From assembly GCA_014529385.2 (NCBI GenBank), contig CM043962.1:47943098-48007097 (forward strand): 64,000 nt of DNA, written 5' to 3'. Both the position numbers and the translations under genes were made by a program. The notes under the pieces were generated by a model. That model saw only the letters and a program-made list of their open reading frames with translations. It was not told the DNA's origin and made no database searches. The stretch is from Adiantum capillus-veneris. Its lineage: Eukaryota > Streptophyta > Polypodiopsida > Polypodiales > Pteridaceae. Positions 32,809 to 44,149 of this stretch are shown here, in pieces; positions within the stretch are counted from its first letter, which is position 1, and each line of letters opens with the position of its first letter.

Positions 32809-33486
32809 GGGGCCTAAACTCTAAGAAGCAGCATCAGAAGAAGTAGCAACAACAGCAAGAGTTTTCACCAACTTACAGAGCCTTGTCGAGTGGCCTATTT
32901 TTAAAAAAGAGTTCCGACCAACTTATGGGACCCCGTCTATGGGGCCCAAGTGACACAGGATATTAGTGCGCAATTAGCTGATGATGTGGCATGAATGTAA
33001 GGACAGTCTGCGAATCGCACTGACAAGTGCCACATGGCAAATATACAAAATTCCGCGTTTCGTGATACAATATACTAATGTGGCAGCTAGTATGCTAAAG
33101 TGGCAGCTGTAGGGATTTTCGCAAAACGCGTTGGCATCTTTTTGGGCTCAACGCTTTTGGACAAAATGCTTTTGAGTTTGAAGCTTTTCATGTAACTGCT
33201 TTCCATAGGCCACGGCCTTTAAATATGTCCATGAGCTCATCCTCTGGCACGCTTCAGTGTGGAGGTGCAGAGCTTGGAGTACCGGCATTGTACTGAGTTC
33301 AAGCAATATAAAGAAATACCAAAAGGGGCACCAAGGTTTGGGGCCAATGCTCTCTTGAGATGGAATTCCGCCATTCCCCGTCTTGTGTGTCGTGCATCTC
33401 TTTCAGTTAAGTGTTATTTGAAGTGCTTAAAGTTGTTTAGTCTGTTCTTTTCCATTGGCACGTGATGCCCATCCCCGTGGATCTCT
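32809..33486 (+). mobile_element. Family B extra tandem LTR
   Basis: It is nearly identical to 32061-32756, starting at GGGGCCTAAAC, with small deletions such as one copy of an AGAAGTAGCAGC-type repeat. The 68-codon shared frame differs at three residues. The first ~60 bp of the LTR are missing. It ends in the same CCCGTGGATCTCTC then runs into 20 C. Tandem LTRs like this arise by unequal recombination or replication slippage. Confidence 0.75.
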
Positions 33487-33506
33487 CCCCCCCCCCCCCC
33501 CCCCCC
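33487..33506. repeat. Poly-C tract (20 C)
   Basis: An uninterrupted run marking the right edge of the family B cluster. Confidence 0.85.
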
Positions 33507-35465
33507 GGCCCGAAAAAAGATGTGTAGGAGAGTAGTCCCAGAGGTGACATAGCGACCACCCACTGAGACACGAAGCCTAGGAATACATGGGAATGAGTAG
33601 GGCCTACAGTCAAAGGAGTTGACAAGATGCATGCATGAGAACCACTCCGAACTCCAAGGTGGTATGCTTTGTCCCATGGCTCAAAAGGAAAGAACTTGAG
33701 GCCGAATTGGGCTGTAGGGCAAACTAGATACACCTGGGATGCCACTTAAAAACTGCTTCAGGAGCATATAGAGTGCTCTCCATGAGGATGAGCTACCAAT
33801 TACAAGGTGGTACACGTAGCTAGATTTTTATGTATCATCTTGGGTGTCTTTCTTACTTGATTGGAATTCTTCAATCATTGCTTTACCTGCCCTGAAGATT
33901 GTGCAATGTTGTGGATGTAACCTCCCTGGCTAACCCCCGTGAGATGGTACACTTTTTTTTCAGAAGTGACTGCCCTGCAGGACGTCCTCAAAACCCATGA
34001 ACTTGCCCATGCCTTAGTGTTCCGCCCCGACAAAACCCATTAAATGGGCTGCTTAAACCTGCTGAGTGTAGTAATGCTTAGTGATACATGAGCTGCAATA
34101 GGCTCAGAAGTTTTGCTGCTGCTGCGTCGATGCTCATTTTCATCTAAAACGCAGTCTAGAAGCCACTTGGAACTCCTATATGAGAAAAAATAGATCATCT
34201 CTGTAGTTATTGTACATGTGGTATATCTGTCATCCCAAAATGAAGGAAAAGTTAAATTCGATAAGACTGTAGCTACCTGAAAAAGTTGTGTCCATGCAGT
34301 TTGTTTACAACTTGTGGAAAGCTAGCATGTCAAGAAGACTTCACTGAGCAATTAATTTGTGCAAAGACGCACGCTAGGAATTTGGCGTAAATTTCACCTC
34401 AAGGAGATGATTGTGTTGATACTTAGCTCACCTTCGCAAAATCTCAAATAGTCTAGAACATTGCATGCATCGAGATCTAACAAAGTTAACCAATGCTTCC
34501 CACCTCCAGGAGTTTCCACTTAAGGACCTAAAATTGCCCACTTTGTTTCTTCAAGAAACAATCTGAGAGGAAGAGTATAGTGACTCTACTACTAAAACTA
34601 ACCCAGCATGTGCTTAAAAATATGCCTAGGCGGGTGGCAAAAAGTCATACTGTTTGGATAGACAATAAGAGGGACTTCCTTGTCACTCCGCTGCAGCTTC
34701 CAAGAGATTTGTAAGAGGGCATATTATTTTGATATGTCTTTAGAGTTAAGGTGTTATGCTGTAAGGAATGTGAGCATACTTTCTCTATTCTAAGAGCAGA
34801 AGAGGGCCACGACATATGGACTTAAGTCTTATCATAAGAAGGGTCTCTCTTGAAAACACATGGTATTGTGTCAAATTCTTGGAAAAATCCAAACACCTAC
34901 AATCAAAGAGCTCTCAAATAGTGGAGCTAATTTGGTAAAATAAGTATTGACAAAGAAAACAACGCAGCACAATCATCTGGTCATTGGTGTGAAGCCAAGA
35001 GACAACCATACAAACTGCTTCCACTGCCACTGACACAACCATTCGATGAGAATTGGGAGAATTTCACTACAACTTGACACAGATTCAGTCTGGTAGCAAG
35101 CAAAAAGAAGCATGCAAGAGAGCCTACCTCAGGAAACATTGGGGTAGGCAGAGCATGCCGCTATGCACACTTATCTTGCAGTTACATAACGAAATACAGC
35201 AGAGAGAGAGGGGAGAGGAGGAGGGGGGGGGGGGGCATTGCATTCTAACATGAGGCATACTGCCTAACTAAAAGTTGTTAGCAAAACAGTCAATAACAGA
35301 AAAATGTTTGCCCACAAATTCACTAAGGGTTAGAGCCAGGTAAGAATGAAGCCTGGGGCAGCTAATCTAGTGGGCAATTTCAATACAACATTTCCCAGTC
35401 ACAGTTGAGTGCAACTAAAAGGGCCTCCAACCCTTGCCACTCCTGGACACCAACTTCAACCAGTT
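33507..35465. other. No recognisable gene; 3' flank of the ankyrin gene
   Basis: No domain or repeat is recognised. A GAGAGGGGAGAGGAGG run followed by 13 G lies near 35205-35235. The part next to 35465 should hold the 3'UTR of the ankyrin gene, whose polyadenylation site I cannot place. Confidence 0.5.
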
Positions 35466-38123
35466 TCATTCAAGTCCAGGCTCTGCACCTTCTTGAATTA
35501 ACTTTTTCCCTTTCTTCTTCGACCTCTTGTCCCTGCTTTTCCTCTTCTTAGCATCCATGCTAGCCCACACATAGTCACTCGGAATCGCAAAAGGATCGGT
35601 AACTTCTTCTGATTGCTCGTCGATGATGTTACCTGACATGCCTGCTACCTTTGTTGCTGATCCTTTGATCCATGAAAACCATGAGTTGCCATGTTGCTCG
35701 CCCTCCATGCCTTTGGCATCCGGACTACTCGGTGGTGTGGCATATTCCTCATTTGACTTCAACTCCTCGACTTTAGTGAAAGTGACAATCACTCTAATGG
35801 TGGGTAACACTGGAATTGCTACCTGGTCATATAATATGTAAGTAAATCAAACTGCTGTAGAGATAATACTCCTCACGTATGTCGTTCTTGGAGCATTGAT
35901 TAACAATATATATACCTTCGTAAGGTCTGAACTTGCTATTTACACGAGAGGCTAACACACTCCCAAAAACACAAGAGCAAGAGACCCATGAAAACCGATA
36001 AAGTAAAAACTAAATCGCTTTATTTGTCACTAAACAAAAGGAACCATTAATTAAGCTCAACACTAAAAAAATTGATGTGTGCAGTTATTTTTAATCTCAA
36101 CTAGTGTAGCACACTAAGATAACAGAGTTCGCCGTTGATAAATGGATCTAAATAAATAAAGGAAAAGCCCTAAGTCAAAACGAACTGCAAGTTAGAACCT
36201 CATTGTAGCCATAACAATAATCATCATCTCAGCATTAAATCAGTTTAATAATATCTTATATTATTCTCGCTTGCATAATGAATTGAATCTGCTTTAAAAT
36301 GCACACAGAAGCTACCCAGAAATTCCTTTGTCTAGCAAATGGTCTGCACAAAATGGCAGTATGTAGTCACATGAATGAAGAGTGTTTTGAAAGGCACTAC
36401 AAAAACATTTTTTGCCACGTAAAAGTCCACAGTTCCAAACAGAGAGACTTACCTTAACAGGGAAGGTCCCTGCAGGTAACTTTGTGGTGAGTAGCTCCCT
36501 CAGCCGTCGCACAGCTTTTACCTTATTCGCAAGTATATCCAGCAATGGGAGTAACTCTTCGGTCTTCAAAGGAAAGTTGGGTGTCAGCCAAAGCACAGGA
36601 CGCAGGCCCTTTTTGTACTCGCTCTCTCCACTCCCATCATTAGTAGGAGTAACCCTGCGTTTTCTAACAGTCTCCTTGTTCACAACCTTTTTGGATTCCT
36701 TTTCCTTGCGAAACAGAAATCCATCCTCTGCTCTGAAATTTGAAGGTCGAGCATCAACAGATTTTCGTCCCCGCTGAATCTTAGCAGCTTTCTTAGCATC
36801 ATCACTTAAAAGATTGCTTACTTTCTCGTCAACACACAAAGAGCTTCTATGAGGAGTGATCTTCTTCGAGTCTTCCTGCTTTAAACTCCGCCTGCCCCAA
36901 CCAAACCATCCCTTTTTATCGCTCTTTGGATCCATGTCCAAAGCACATGCAGAGCTTAAGCGCGATGGATTGTCCACACTGTAGCTCATGCGTGGTTTCT
37001 CAAATTGTGACTGCCCAAATTCATAATTATCATCCTCCAATTCGGTGCTCTCCATCTTGAGGGCCGATTCCAATTGTTTCTTCTCATCCTCTGTCAGAAG
37101 CTCCGAGTAATCTTCATCCATACCTATACCTTCCCCATCCAGTTCTCCGGTGCCAAATAGCTCTTCATCTGTCATAGCCCCAGGAACCCGCCTCGATTTC
37201 ACACTCACTTGCACGTGATGCATGTCATACACCTTTGCTTTCCACAAACCAACCATTTCTGACTTTTCCTGGCGCCTCCAAGAAAGCTGTGGCACAAGAA
37301 GAGCTTGTGTGACATCTATTCCTGGTCGATACATATTAGTTTGTGACATCGCTGACACTTCCATAGCTGTTTCCGATTCTGTAGGCTGTGTCCCAGCCCC
37401 TTCCAAGGCATTCATTATCTCCTTCTCTTTGTGATTTAACATGCATAAGAAGCCCGGTGACAGCTTTCCATCGTCGCTACCCTCACCAAGAAACAAGAAG
37501 CTTTGGTCACATCGCTGGATTCTAAAGCCATCAAATCCTGACAGCGTCATGTCAGCCCTCAGATTCGATCCACGTTTCCAAATTCTGTATGTGTCAGATG
37601 GCGCGATGCGTCCAATGAAGGGGATGACAGAGCTCTCAAAATGGAAAGTAACTTCCATGTAAAAGTCTCTCATTCTCTGCATAGTAGCTATTACTCTAGG
37701 AAGGCGTCGGCACCACTTAGCCCAAGCCATTGGCTGGTAGTACCTCATGATTACCATTGCAATGGCTTCTTCATGGGCACAGATTGCTTCCTGCAAAGCA
37801 CTCCAACCCTGCTCATTCTGCAGACTCCAGTCTGCACCTGATGCCATTAAGATCTCTGCTGCAATAACATCTCCCATTCGCACTGCCAAATGGAGAGGGG
37901 TTTCCCGGCCTGGCACGTCTCTTCTATCAATCACAGCGGAAAGTGACTCTGCTCTGTGTTCTTCTGCTATTGCATCCGTTTCTGTGCGAATCTCCCCTGC
38001 TTTTGCCAGACGAGGCAGGGCAGAAATTAACCTTCTCAATCCCGTGTAATCCTTGCGGGCTACTGCATAGTGCACCGGGCTATGTGAATACTTGGCTAGG
38101 TCATCATTGGACATTAGGGCCAT
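35466..38123 (-). CDS. Ankyrin-repeat GPCR-chaperone (ANKRD13-type) protein, two coding exons
   Basis: Coding exons are 38123-36453 and 35822-35466 on the minus strand, giving about 675 residues. The donor is AAG|GTAAG after codon 557 and the acceptor is TATGACCAG|GTAGC, phase 0; the join reads TFPVK-VAIPV, as in plant homologues. Residues 15-36, 74-103 and about 107-130 look like ankyrin repeats (SPVHYAVARKDYTGLRRL; GRETPLHLAVRMGD). From about 154 (FYMEVTFHFESSVIPFIGR) to about 585 is the GPCR-chaperone/ANKRD13 domain, with the conserved ends LRPVLWLTPNFPL and IRVIVTFTKVEEL. The C-terminus has DPFAIPSDY and a Lys-rich tail. An acidic stretch (EDEKKQLESALKMES) is only weakly UIM-like. Animal homologues act in receptor biogenesis or trafficking; the plant role is unproven. 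The chosen Met fits homologues starting near the ankyrin region; an upstream in-frame Met across a 5' intron is possible. Confidence 0.9.
35823..36452 (-). other. Intron of the ankyrin gene (630 bp)
   Basis: GTAAG at the donor and AG at the acceptor, phase 0, interrupting the conserved segment between FPVK and VAIP. Translating through the donor gives a spurious C-terminal extension. Confidence 0.9.
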
Positions 38124-38480
38124 TTGCAAATCTGTAAGGGTTTCAGAAGGTGCACAACGTTGCCCTAAACTGCAGGTGTGAAAATACACTCACAAGCTTC
38201 AAGAGTCCTTCAAGGATCCACAAACAGCTCTTCTCTGCAGAGCCGAGATGATATGCACAATAACCTGAAACTTTTAATCTCTCCTCCAAAATGCAGAATG
38301 ACAGGACGCGCAACTGTGAAGCTTACCGCCCATGAGCGCAAAACAATGCAGAAGGAATGCCTACAGCCCTGAGGAATCCTTGTACTGTAGAATGCAGATC
38401 ATCTCCATCTCCTTGAAAATTTCAGTCTTCTTATCTAGAAGCCCTGTACAAAATCTCTGTTCCAAAGTGGGTGGAATGGC

Positions 38481-38553
<73 letters not shown>

Positions 38554-38760
38554 CGTGCGTGATAACCCTAACAAAGGCCTCCTTTCTTTCGCTGCCGCCT
38601 TGCTTTGGTCAACGTTCTGAGTGTGATCAAGCTTAACATTACGCGAAACCCCAATGCACCTCCCTCTCTCTAGTTAAGATGAGCCCCCGTTTTCTCGAGA
38701 TTCTCGGGCACCATTTTCGAGAAAGCACACACGAAGTCCCGCCATAGCTGCATCTTAAAA
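38124..38760 (-). promoter_or_regulatory. Probable 5' leader with an intron and (CT)n tract
   Basis: Reading on the minus strand, CCCTTACAG|ATTTGCAAATGG forms a good acceptor just before the chosen ATG (exon from 38131). ATGGGCG|GTAAGC (about 38328) is a good donor, giving a leader intron of about 200 bp. If spliced so, an ATG in the first exon would be in frame and add five residues. Upstream lie (CT)n at 38484-38536 and (GT)n to about 38555; such (GA)n/(CT)n leaders are common in plant genes. The transcription start is not defined. Confidence 0.45.
38484..38555. repeat. (CT)n(GT)n compound microsatellite
   Basis: About 26 CT units followed by about 8 GT and a few GC units, upstream of the ankyrin gene. 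Confidence 0.95.
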
Positions 38761-40404
38761 AGCTAGAGAAACAGCATAACAGGCTCTGTGAGTAGAGCGG
38801 GTTTCGAAGGGTGCTGTTGAACAGGACAGGAGCAGACCGGGGAAGAGCTCGAAGGAGGGCCTCAGGAAAACCTCAATTGAGCAGGCGGAAAAGGACCAGA
38901 GAGTGTGGGGTTCTGTATGTGTGTGTGGGCGCGCGTGCCTCTCCAGAGTCCAGACTCCAGAGCGCAGAGCCCAAAATGGCTATGGCGAAAGGTCGCTGCG
39001 GAGGACAATCCTGGTCAGAAGTCCTCACCCCTTCCCCCACCCACCAGATCTGTCAGTGAACCCAATTTAATATGATGATGATATGTCCATTCTTCCGAAC
39101 TCTCAGTACGAGTTAACAATTAGTGTTAAGTCGTTTAACCAAGCGAATTTCACATTGCAAATTAGCAACTTTCAAGTTGCAAGTGAGAATTTAACGCGCA
39201 TAATACTTTAAGCTCAAGGTCTATGCATTTAGGGTCCATTCAGACTGCCGTAGGTGCTATATAAGAAAAGTTCGCCGTTGTGCGTGGGCTGAGGTTGAGC
39301 TCTGCGGAGTTCACACCTACACGCTTTGTATTGCATACCCTCTCTCTATTGTCAGAGTTGCAAGAGCTGCAGACTCGCTCATTGACTAGCTTCCACCCTT
39401 CTACCCCATGGGCAGCTTGGCTATGCCAAAACATCTCCTCTTCAAAACCCCGCTAGTGATGCTTATAAATAGGACCCACTAATCTCATTTTGATACCTTA
39501 TGACTCTTAGCTTACGACTCTTATACTTTATAACTCAAGAGAGCCTAGGAGAGCTTACGAGCAGTCAATGCCAGCCATTTGTATCATTTGTACTTCTTAA
39601 GTTAGAACCTGATTGTACTTAAGCCATTTGTATCATTTGTACTTCTTAAGTCACAACCTGATTTCAGGTTATCAATTAATCATGTACAAAGTGTTTTACC
39701 AATGTACCATTGAATCTAAATCTGAATCATTTGTATCCAGCTATGATCTGAACCACATTTTGAGTTGTCTCTTATTTAGTGTTTCTATGATCTGAACTTG
39801 TCTATTCATTTTGGGCCAGTCGTTTGTCTAAAGTCTCATATGAATCTATATATTTTATGCTTTGTGTGATTCTCTACCATGTGATCATTTGGTATCTGAA
39901 GATATGAGCCATTAACCAAATTTGGCAAGTTCATCTAATACTCAGATCTGTTATTAGTCACATTGAGCCTAGCTTTGGAATAGCTATCAAGCCCCCCAAC
40001 TCATTCCATTTTGGTGATCAAGGTGGGATGCTAAATCTCTTGACAGAACTAGTCTCCCAAGTTAGGACTCATAGTTAGTCAATCATTTACAATGCTTGCA
40101 TGTTGTCCAGTACGAGGAAGGAGAATCGCTAGAGCGTTCACTGAAGAGGAGAATCGCATCAATACCGTTGCAAAAGGATCATAACAAGACTTTGATGAGC
40201 TTTAGCCACACTCTCAGGGTGAGGAGGCAGAAGTGGACCCAGGCATCTGAGACGTTAAGCTTCAAGATAGTCAAAGCATTCAAGGAGAAGGCATTAAGAG
40301 AGGCATGAGCAATTTTCTAATTCACACAATTCTCGACATTTTTTCGAGAAGGGCAAATCTAAGGTTACTACTGCTCCCAATGATTTAGGGAGATGCAAGC
40401 ACAA
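38761..40404. other. Upstream flank of the ankyrin gene; no recognisable gene
   Basis: Nothing coding is supported. The stretch at about 40096-40308 gives a Lys/Arg-rich frame (SLERSLKRRIASIPLQKD) that could be a Gag remnant of an older element into which copia element E inserted at 40405, but similarity is too slight to call. Confidence 0.4.
39573..39664. repeat. Tandem duplication, 49-bp unit x2
   Basis: AGCCATTTGTATCATTTG followed by TACTTCTTAAGT recurs at 39573 and 39622, with CACAACCTGATT replacing TAGAACCTGATT in the second. Confidence 0.8.
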
Positions 40405-40631
40405 TGTTACCACATATGTGGTAGTGATGTGTGTGAATACACTTACGACTTCCAGGTCACTTTTTCTCTCACTAGGAGGTTTTTTTCCCCATGCATTGTA
40501 TATACGCCCATCACTCTAGGGCTAACTTATCTTTCCATTCGTGCACTAAGCGGTACACTCTCAGTTGTGTGCCTTGAGCTTCTTCATCTTCTCCAAGCTT
40601 TGTGTGCATTCTTGCAACCCAAATTTCAACA
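40405..40631 (+). repeat. 5' LTR of copia element E (227 bp)
   Basis: Begins TGTTACCACATATGTGGTAG and ends AATTTCAACA (TG...CA), the same length as the D1 LTRs. It is directly followed by the PBS TGGTATCAAAGC (40634-40645), one mismatch to the standard. Confidence 0.9.
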
Positions 40632-40904
40632 ATTGGTATCAAAGCAAGTCACGTCCTCCTGGTATTGTTGCCAGCACCCCTCCGTTCACGTTCTGTTTTT
40701 TGCAAGGTTTGGCTAGTGTCAGTAGGTCGACCAATACTGTGGGAGTGCTCATAGATATTGGTGACCTCAGATTTTCCATTCGAGCTCGTTTTGGCCTCTG
40801 TTTCCTCTACAAGTAGTACTACGGGAGCAATTTCGTTCCTTTGTGCAAAATCTCTATCATTGCAATTTTTTGCAGAACAAGTCCCTTACAGTCCTCTTTG
40901 GGTT

Positions 40905-40918
40905 GTGCTATATAGCAC
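40905..40918 (+). promoter_or_regulatory. Leader palindrome GTGCTATATAGCAC, element E
   Basis: A perfect 14-nt palindrome in the untranslated leader between PBS and gag. The same 14 nt occur twice in the D1 leader. In retroviruses, leader palindromes mediate RNA dimerisation; that role here is inference. Confidence 0.5.
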
Positions 40919-40974
40919 ATGTCGGTCCTACTTTGTTTTTCCTCTTTCAGAGCAGTCCAATGTAGTCACTTGCC

Positions 40975-41558
40975 ATGGCTAACAACAACAAAAATGTTTG
41001 TTGCTCTGCTAAGGACAAATTGGATGGGGATACTAATTAATATGGGCTTACATAATGACGCATGTTGTTGTGTCAAAGGGCGTGTGGAGTGTTGTGCAGT
41101 TCATTGATATACATCCGACTTCTGTGAATACCGGCTCAATTGAAAATGTTTCAGGTTCGAGAAGAACTTTTACTGATAGAGTTGTTTTGCCTACATCTGA
41201 GCAATCTCGTTAGGATGTTAGAGATGCACAAGCTCATGCATTGATTGCATTATTTGTGAAGCACACTATTACTCCTCACTTCGCTCAACAAAATCAACAA
41301 AACAGGCTTGGGATAGTTTGGTTGGTCTTTATGCAAGTTGCAATGAGACTAAACTTGCATTGCTATGTAACGAGTTGGAGTTGAATATTATGCAAGAGGA
41401 AGATGACATGGACACTTTTCTTGTTGATATCAAGGATATCAATGAGCAACTCATTTTTGGAGGCGAAGTTATTTCTGAAAATTCACTTGTACATACTCTT
41501 CTCGAATTGATGCATTGCCTAACTCTTACAAGAATTTTGCTAGTAGCTGGAGACTTAT
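40975..41558 (+). pseudogene. Copia gag remnant, element E
   Basis: The sequence aligns in order with the D1 gag: KLDGD, then from 41318 NETKLALLCNELELNIMQEE, DDMDTFLVDIKDINEQLI and GGEVISENSLVHTLLE. Stops and frameshifts occur throughout. It ends abruptly at 41558, where family A-like sequence begins. Confidence 0.8.
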
Positions 41559-43080
41559 TGTCAAGCCTAGGGTAAGACCAGGCGGCAAGCCAAGGGCAAG
41601 GGAGGGCCTATATAGGGCATGGTCGGGTGAAGAGTTGCATGCTCCAATCCTGTCGGTCTCACACTGGTATCAGAGCTTCAAGATCTTGGAATAAGGGAAC
41701 AAAAGGCGTGGAGGTGTTGCATGAAAGTGCATGAAGCATCATGAAGCATGGTTTTCTCCCCGGTTTGAAGTGGTCGTTGACAGCTGCCCCTGGCTGTAGG
41801 ACCGAAGGAGGAAAACCTTGTGGCATGGGAACCGCATAGCGACTAGCACCTTGGCAAGCAAAGTGCAAAAAAAGGGGCAATGACATGGGAGTTTCCGGTT
41901 CTTCAAGGGCTTCGGCAAGGCAAGCCCAAATCTTGCAAGGAAAGCCAGATTAACCTCCATTCTTATGTCATAGCAAAAAAGAGTCGACCTTGTCGAACTT
42001 TTGTAAAGAAAATCAGTCTTGCCAAAGCGTACATCTTATTGAGAATCCTTAGATTGCCCAATCTTGAAATAGATAGCTCAGAAAGCTTAGCTATCAAATT
42101 TCATCTTATTGCCAATCTCTACTCGGCCAAAGCAACATTTGCTTGCCAAGTTGCCATCGTAGAAAATCCTACAAAAGTGAATACGTTCAAAATTTAAACT
42201 TAAAGCTAAGGTACTTATCAATTTTTTTGGAATTATCGCCCTCGTGGCATCGAAAGTCGGAGCATCTTGAGTTGCCCAATACGACTTACATTGGATTTAG
42301 TATCCACAACCTTGCATAGAGCCATGCTCCTTGCATACTAGGGAGGTAATGTTCAATTGGAGCCCTTTGGCCCCAAGGTTGTAAACCCTGTTCCCAAGTG
42401 AAAAACATTGTGTGCTCCCTCTCCCTGGGAGGAGCTTTGAAAGTGGTTGAATTTCCTTGAAATGCACCACCGTTTAATACAAAATCTATGCAAATAAATG
42501 GAATTTACTAAGCTCAATAACAGCCTTGTTGTAACGACAATCAAACCATGCTTGATAAAATCCAACATACCCCTTGAGCGGAAATCATTGCACAGGTTGG
42601 AAAGCACAACCCTAAGAATATGCAGATGATTGCATAATCAATGCAAATTTGAAATTATAACTTGAAAGTGAATACCTAGTATCGCGGTAGATGTAGGTAA
42701 ATTTCAGTACTTCGTGGCAAGACCTCCATGCTTGTGTGTCATCAGGAGCACATGTTAGCTATGAGCACTCAGGTTGCACTCTATCTCATCTTTTTGATGA
42801 ATTTATGTAAAACAAGGCTTCACTTCAGGGCATCTTGGACAGAAGTTTCCAAAATTTGAAATATGCTATTAGCATACGGACTTTGGGAAACTTAGCATAA
42901 TGTCTATCTAATTTTCTCTTGGACGTCAAGATGACCCAAGCCATGATGGCATGTTAGGCACATTTGACATCTCTATATTTTTCAGCATACATGGCTATGA
43001 GCCAGCTTTAAGCAAAGACAACCACTCTCAGAGAGGCAACCAGGTTAGTACATTTTTCATTTGCAAAGGCTTTCTCTACT
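41559..43080 (+). mobile_element. Family A-like short-LTR fragment inside element E
   Basis: TGTCAAGCCTAGGGTAAGA starts a 105-bp sequence ending GTCTCACA at 41663, followed at 41665 by the PBS TGGTATCAGAGC. The start closely matches the minus-strand LTR start of family A copy 2 (TGTCAGGCCTAGGGTAAGA). It therefore looks like a 5' LTR with PBS and about 1.4 kb of interior, without a matching 3' LTR before copia sequence resumes at about 43081. No coding domain is recognised. It replaced about 1 kb of E rather than being a clean insertion. Confidence 0.5.
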
Positions 43081-43932
43081 ATGCAATTTGGGTAAGATAT
43101 AGCATTCAAATTTTCCAAAGGATGGTTTAGTAAGGGCCACATGTAAGTTACAACTTGTGCATAGTTATGTTTGTGGGCCTATGAAAACTCCATCCTTGGA
43201 TAATTACATGTACTTCATGACTTTTATTGATGATTCCTCTATGCATGCATGGGGTGTATCCGCTTAAAGCTAAGCTGGAAGTATTTGTGTATCAAGCAAT
43301 TTTTGGTTATGATTGAAAATGTCTAAAGATGTACCATGAACACCCTCTATTCAGATTGACGGGGCAAGTATATGTCTTATGAGTTTAATGTATTTCTGGC
43401 TAGTCGTGGGATAAAACAGCAAACATATACACATCAAAATATTTGTGTTGTTGAGAGGAAAAATAGTTCTCTTATAGAGGTGGCACAATGTATGGCCAAA
43501 AGTCAAGCTTTACCACATTCGTTTTGTCTTGAGACTATCATGTGTGCTACCTATATGCTTAACAGGTGTCCTACTAACAATTTGCAATATAAGACTCCTT
43601 ATGAAGCATGGCATGATAAGAAGCCATCTTTTGATCGCATGCACGTTTTTGGTTGCTTAGATTGTGATTTAGTGCCACAAAAGCTAGATGATAAGACTAT
43701 CAAAAGCATTTTTGTTGGTTACAATCCTGAAAGAAAAGGTTACAGGTTATACCATCTGCAAACAAAATGTATCTTAGTTTCACAAGATGTTGTATTTGTA
43801 AAAGGTTCTTTTCAGCCTTTATTATCATGTACCAGAGACGGTAATGTAAGCAACCATGACATTTATAACACTTTGTTGCCTCTTTTTAATGAAGGAAACC
43901 TGAATGTAAGTTCCAATGAAGCAAACCTATAG
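43081..43932 (+). pseudogene. Copia integrase remnant, element E
   Basis: From 43081 the strand aligns with D1 (FPKDG, LVHS-type start, TPSLDNYMYFMTFIDDSS). The long frame from 43372 gives MSYEFNVFLASRGIKQ, VVERKNSSLIEVAQCMAKSQ, then YKTPYEAWHDKKPSFDRMHV and KSIFVGYNPERKGYRLYH, the post-catalytic and C-terminal integrase region. The catalytic residues upstream are disturbed. Confidence 0.85.
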
Positions 43933-44149
43933 CATATGGGGAAAAATGTTGCAAATCAGTCCATTGAAGATGCAGATGTACATGATATCCTTGATGTGGA
44001 AATTGGGAACGAAGAGGGTAGGGGTATGGCAAAATGGCTGGTGGATACTTTGTGTGATAGTAAATTGGGTGCACCTAGTCTCGTTCAGATTCTTTCATGC
44101 ATCATATGCATAAATTTGTTATGCTTTGGCTGTTTCTAGTTGATGTGAT

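Noticed and set aside
32534-33465. 68-codon frame conserved in two copies (32534-32740 and 33259-33465)
   Set aside because: It lies within tandem LTR copies of family B; conservation reflects recent duplication, with three replacements and no known domain.
36312-36452. C-terminal extension of the ankyrin frame past FPVK
   Set aside because: It reads through the GTAAG donor; the conserved continuation lies in the next exon at 35822.
36412-38137. Plus-strand frames opposite the ankyrin gene
   Set aside because: They are antisense shadows of a well-conserved coding exon and match no family.
42353-42607. 84-codon minus-strand frame within element E
   Set aside because: No recognisable domain; it lies in the family A-like fragment without coding context.
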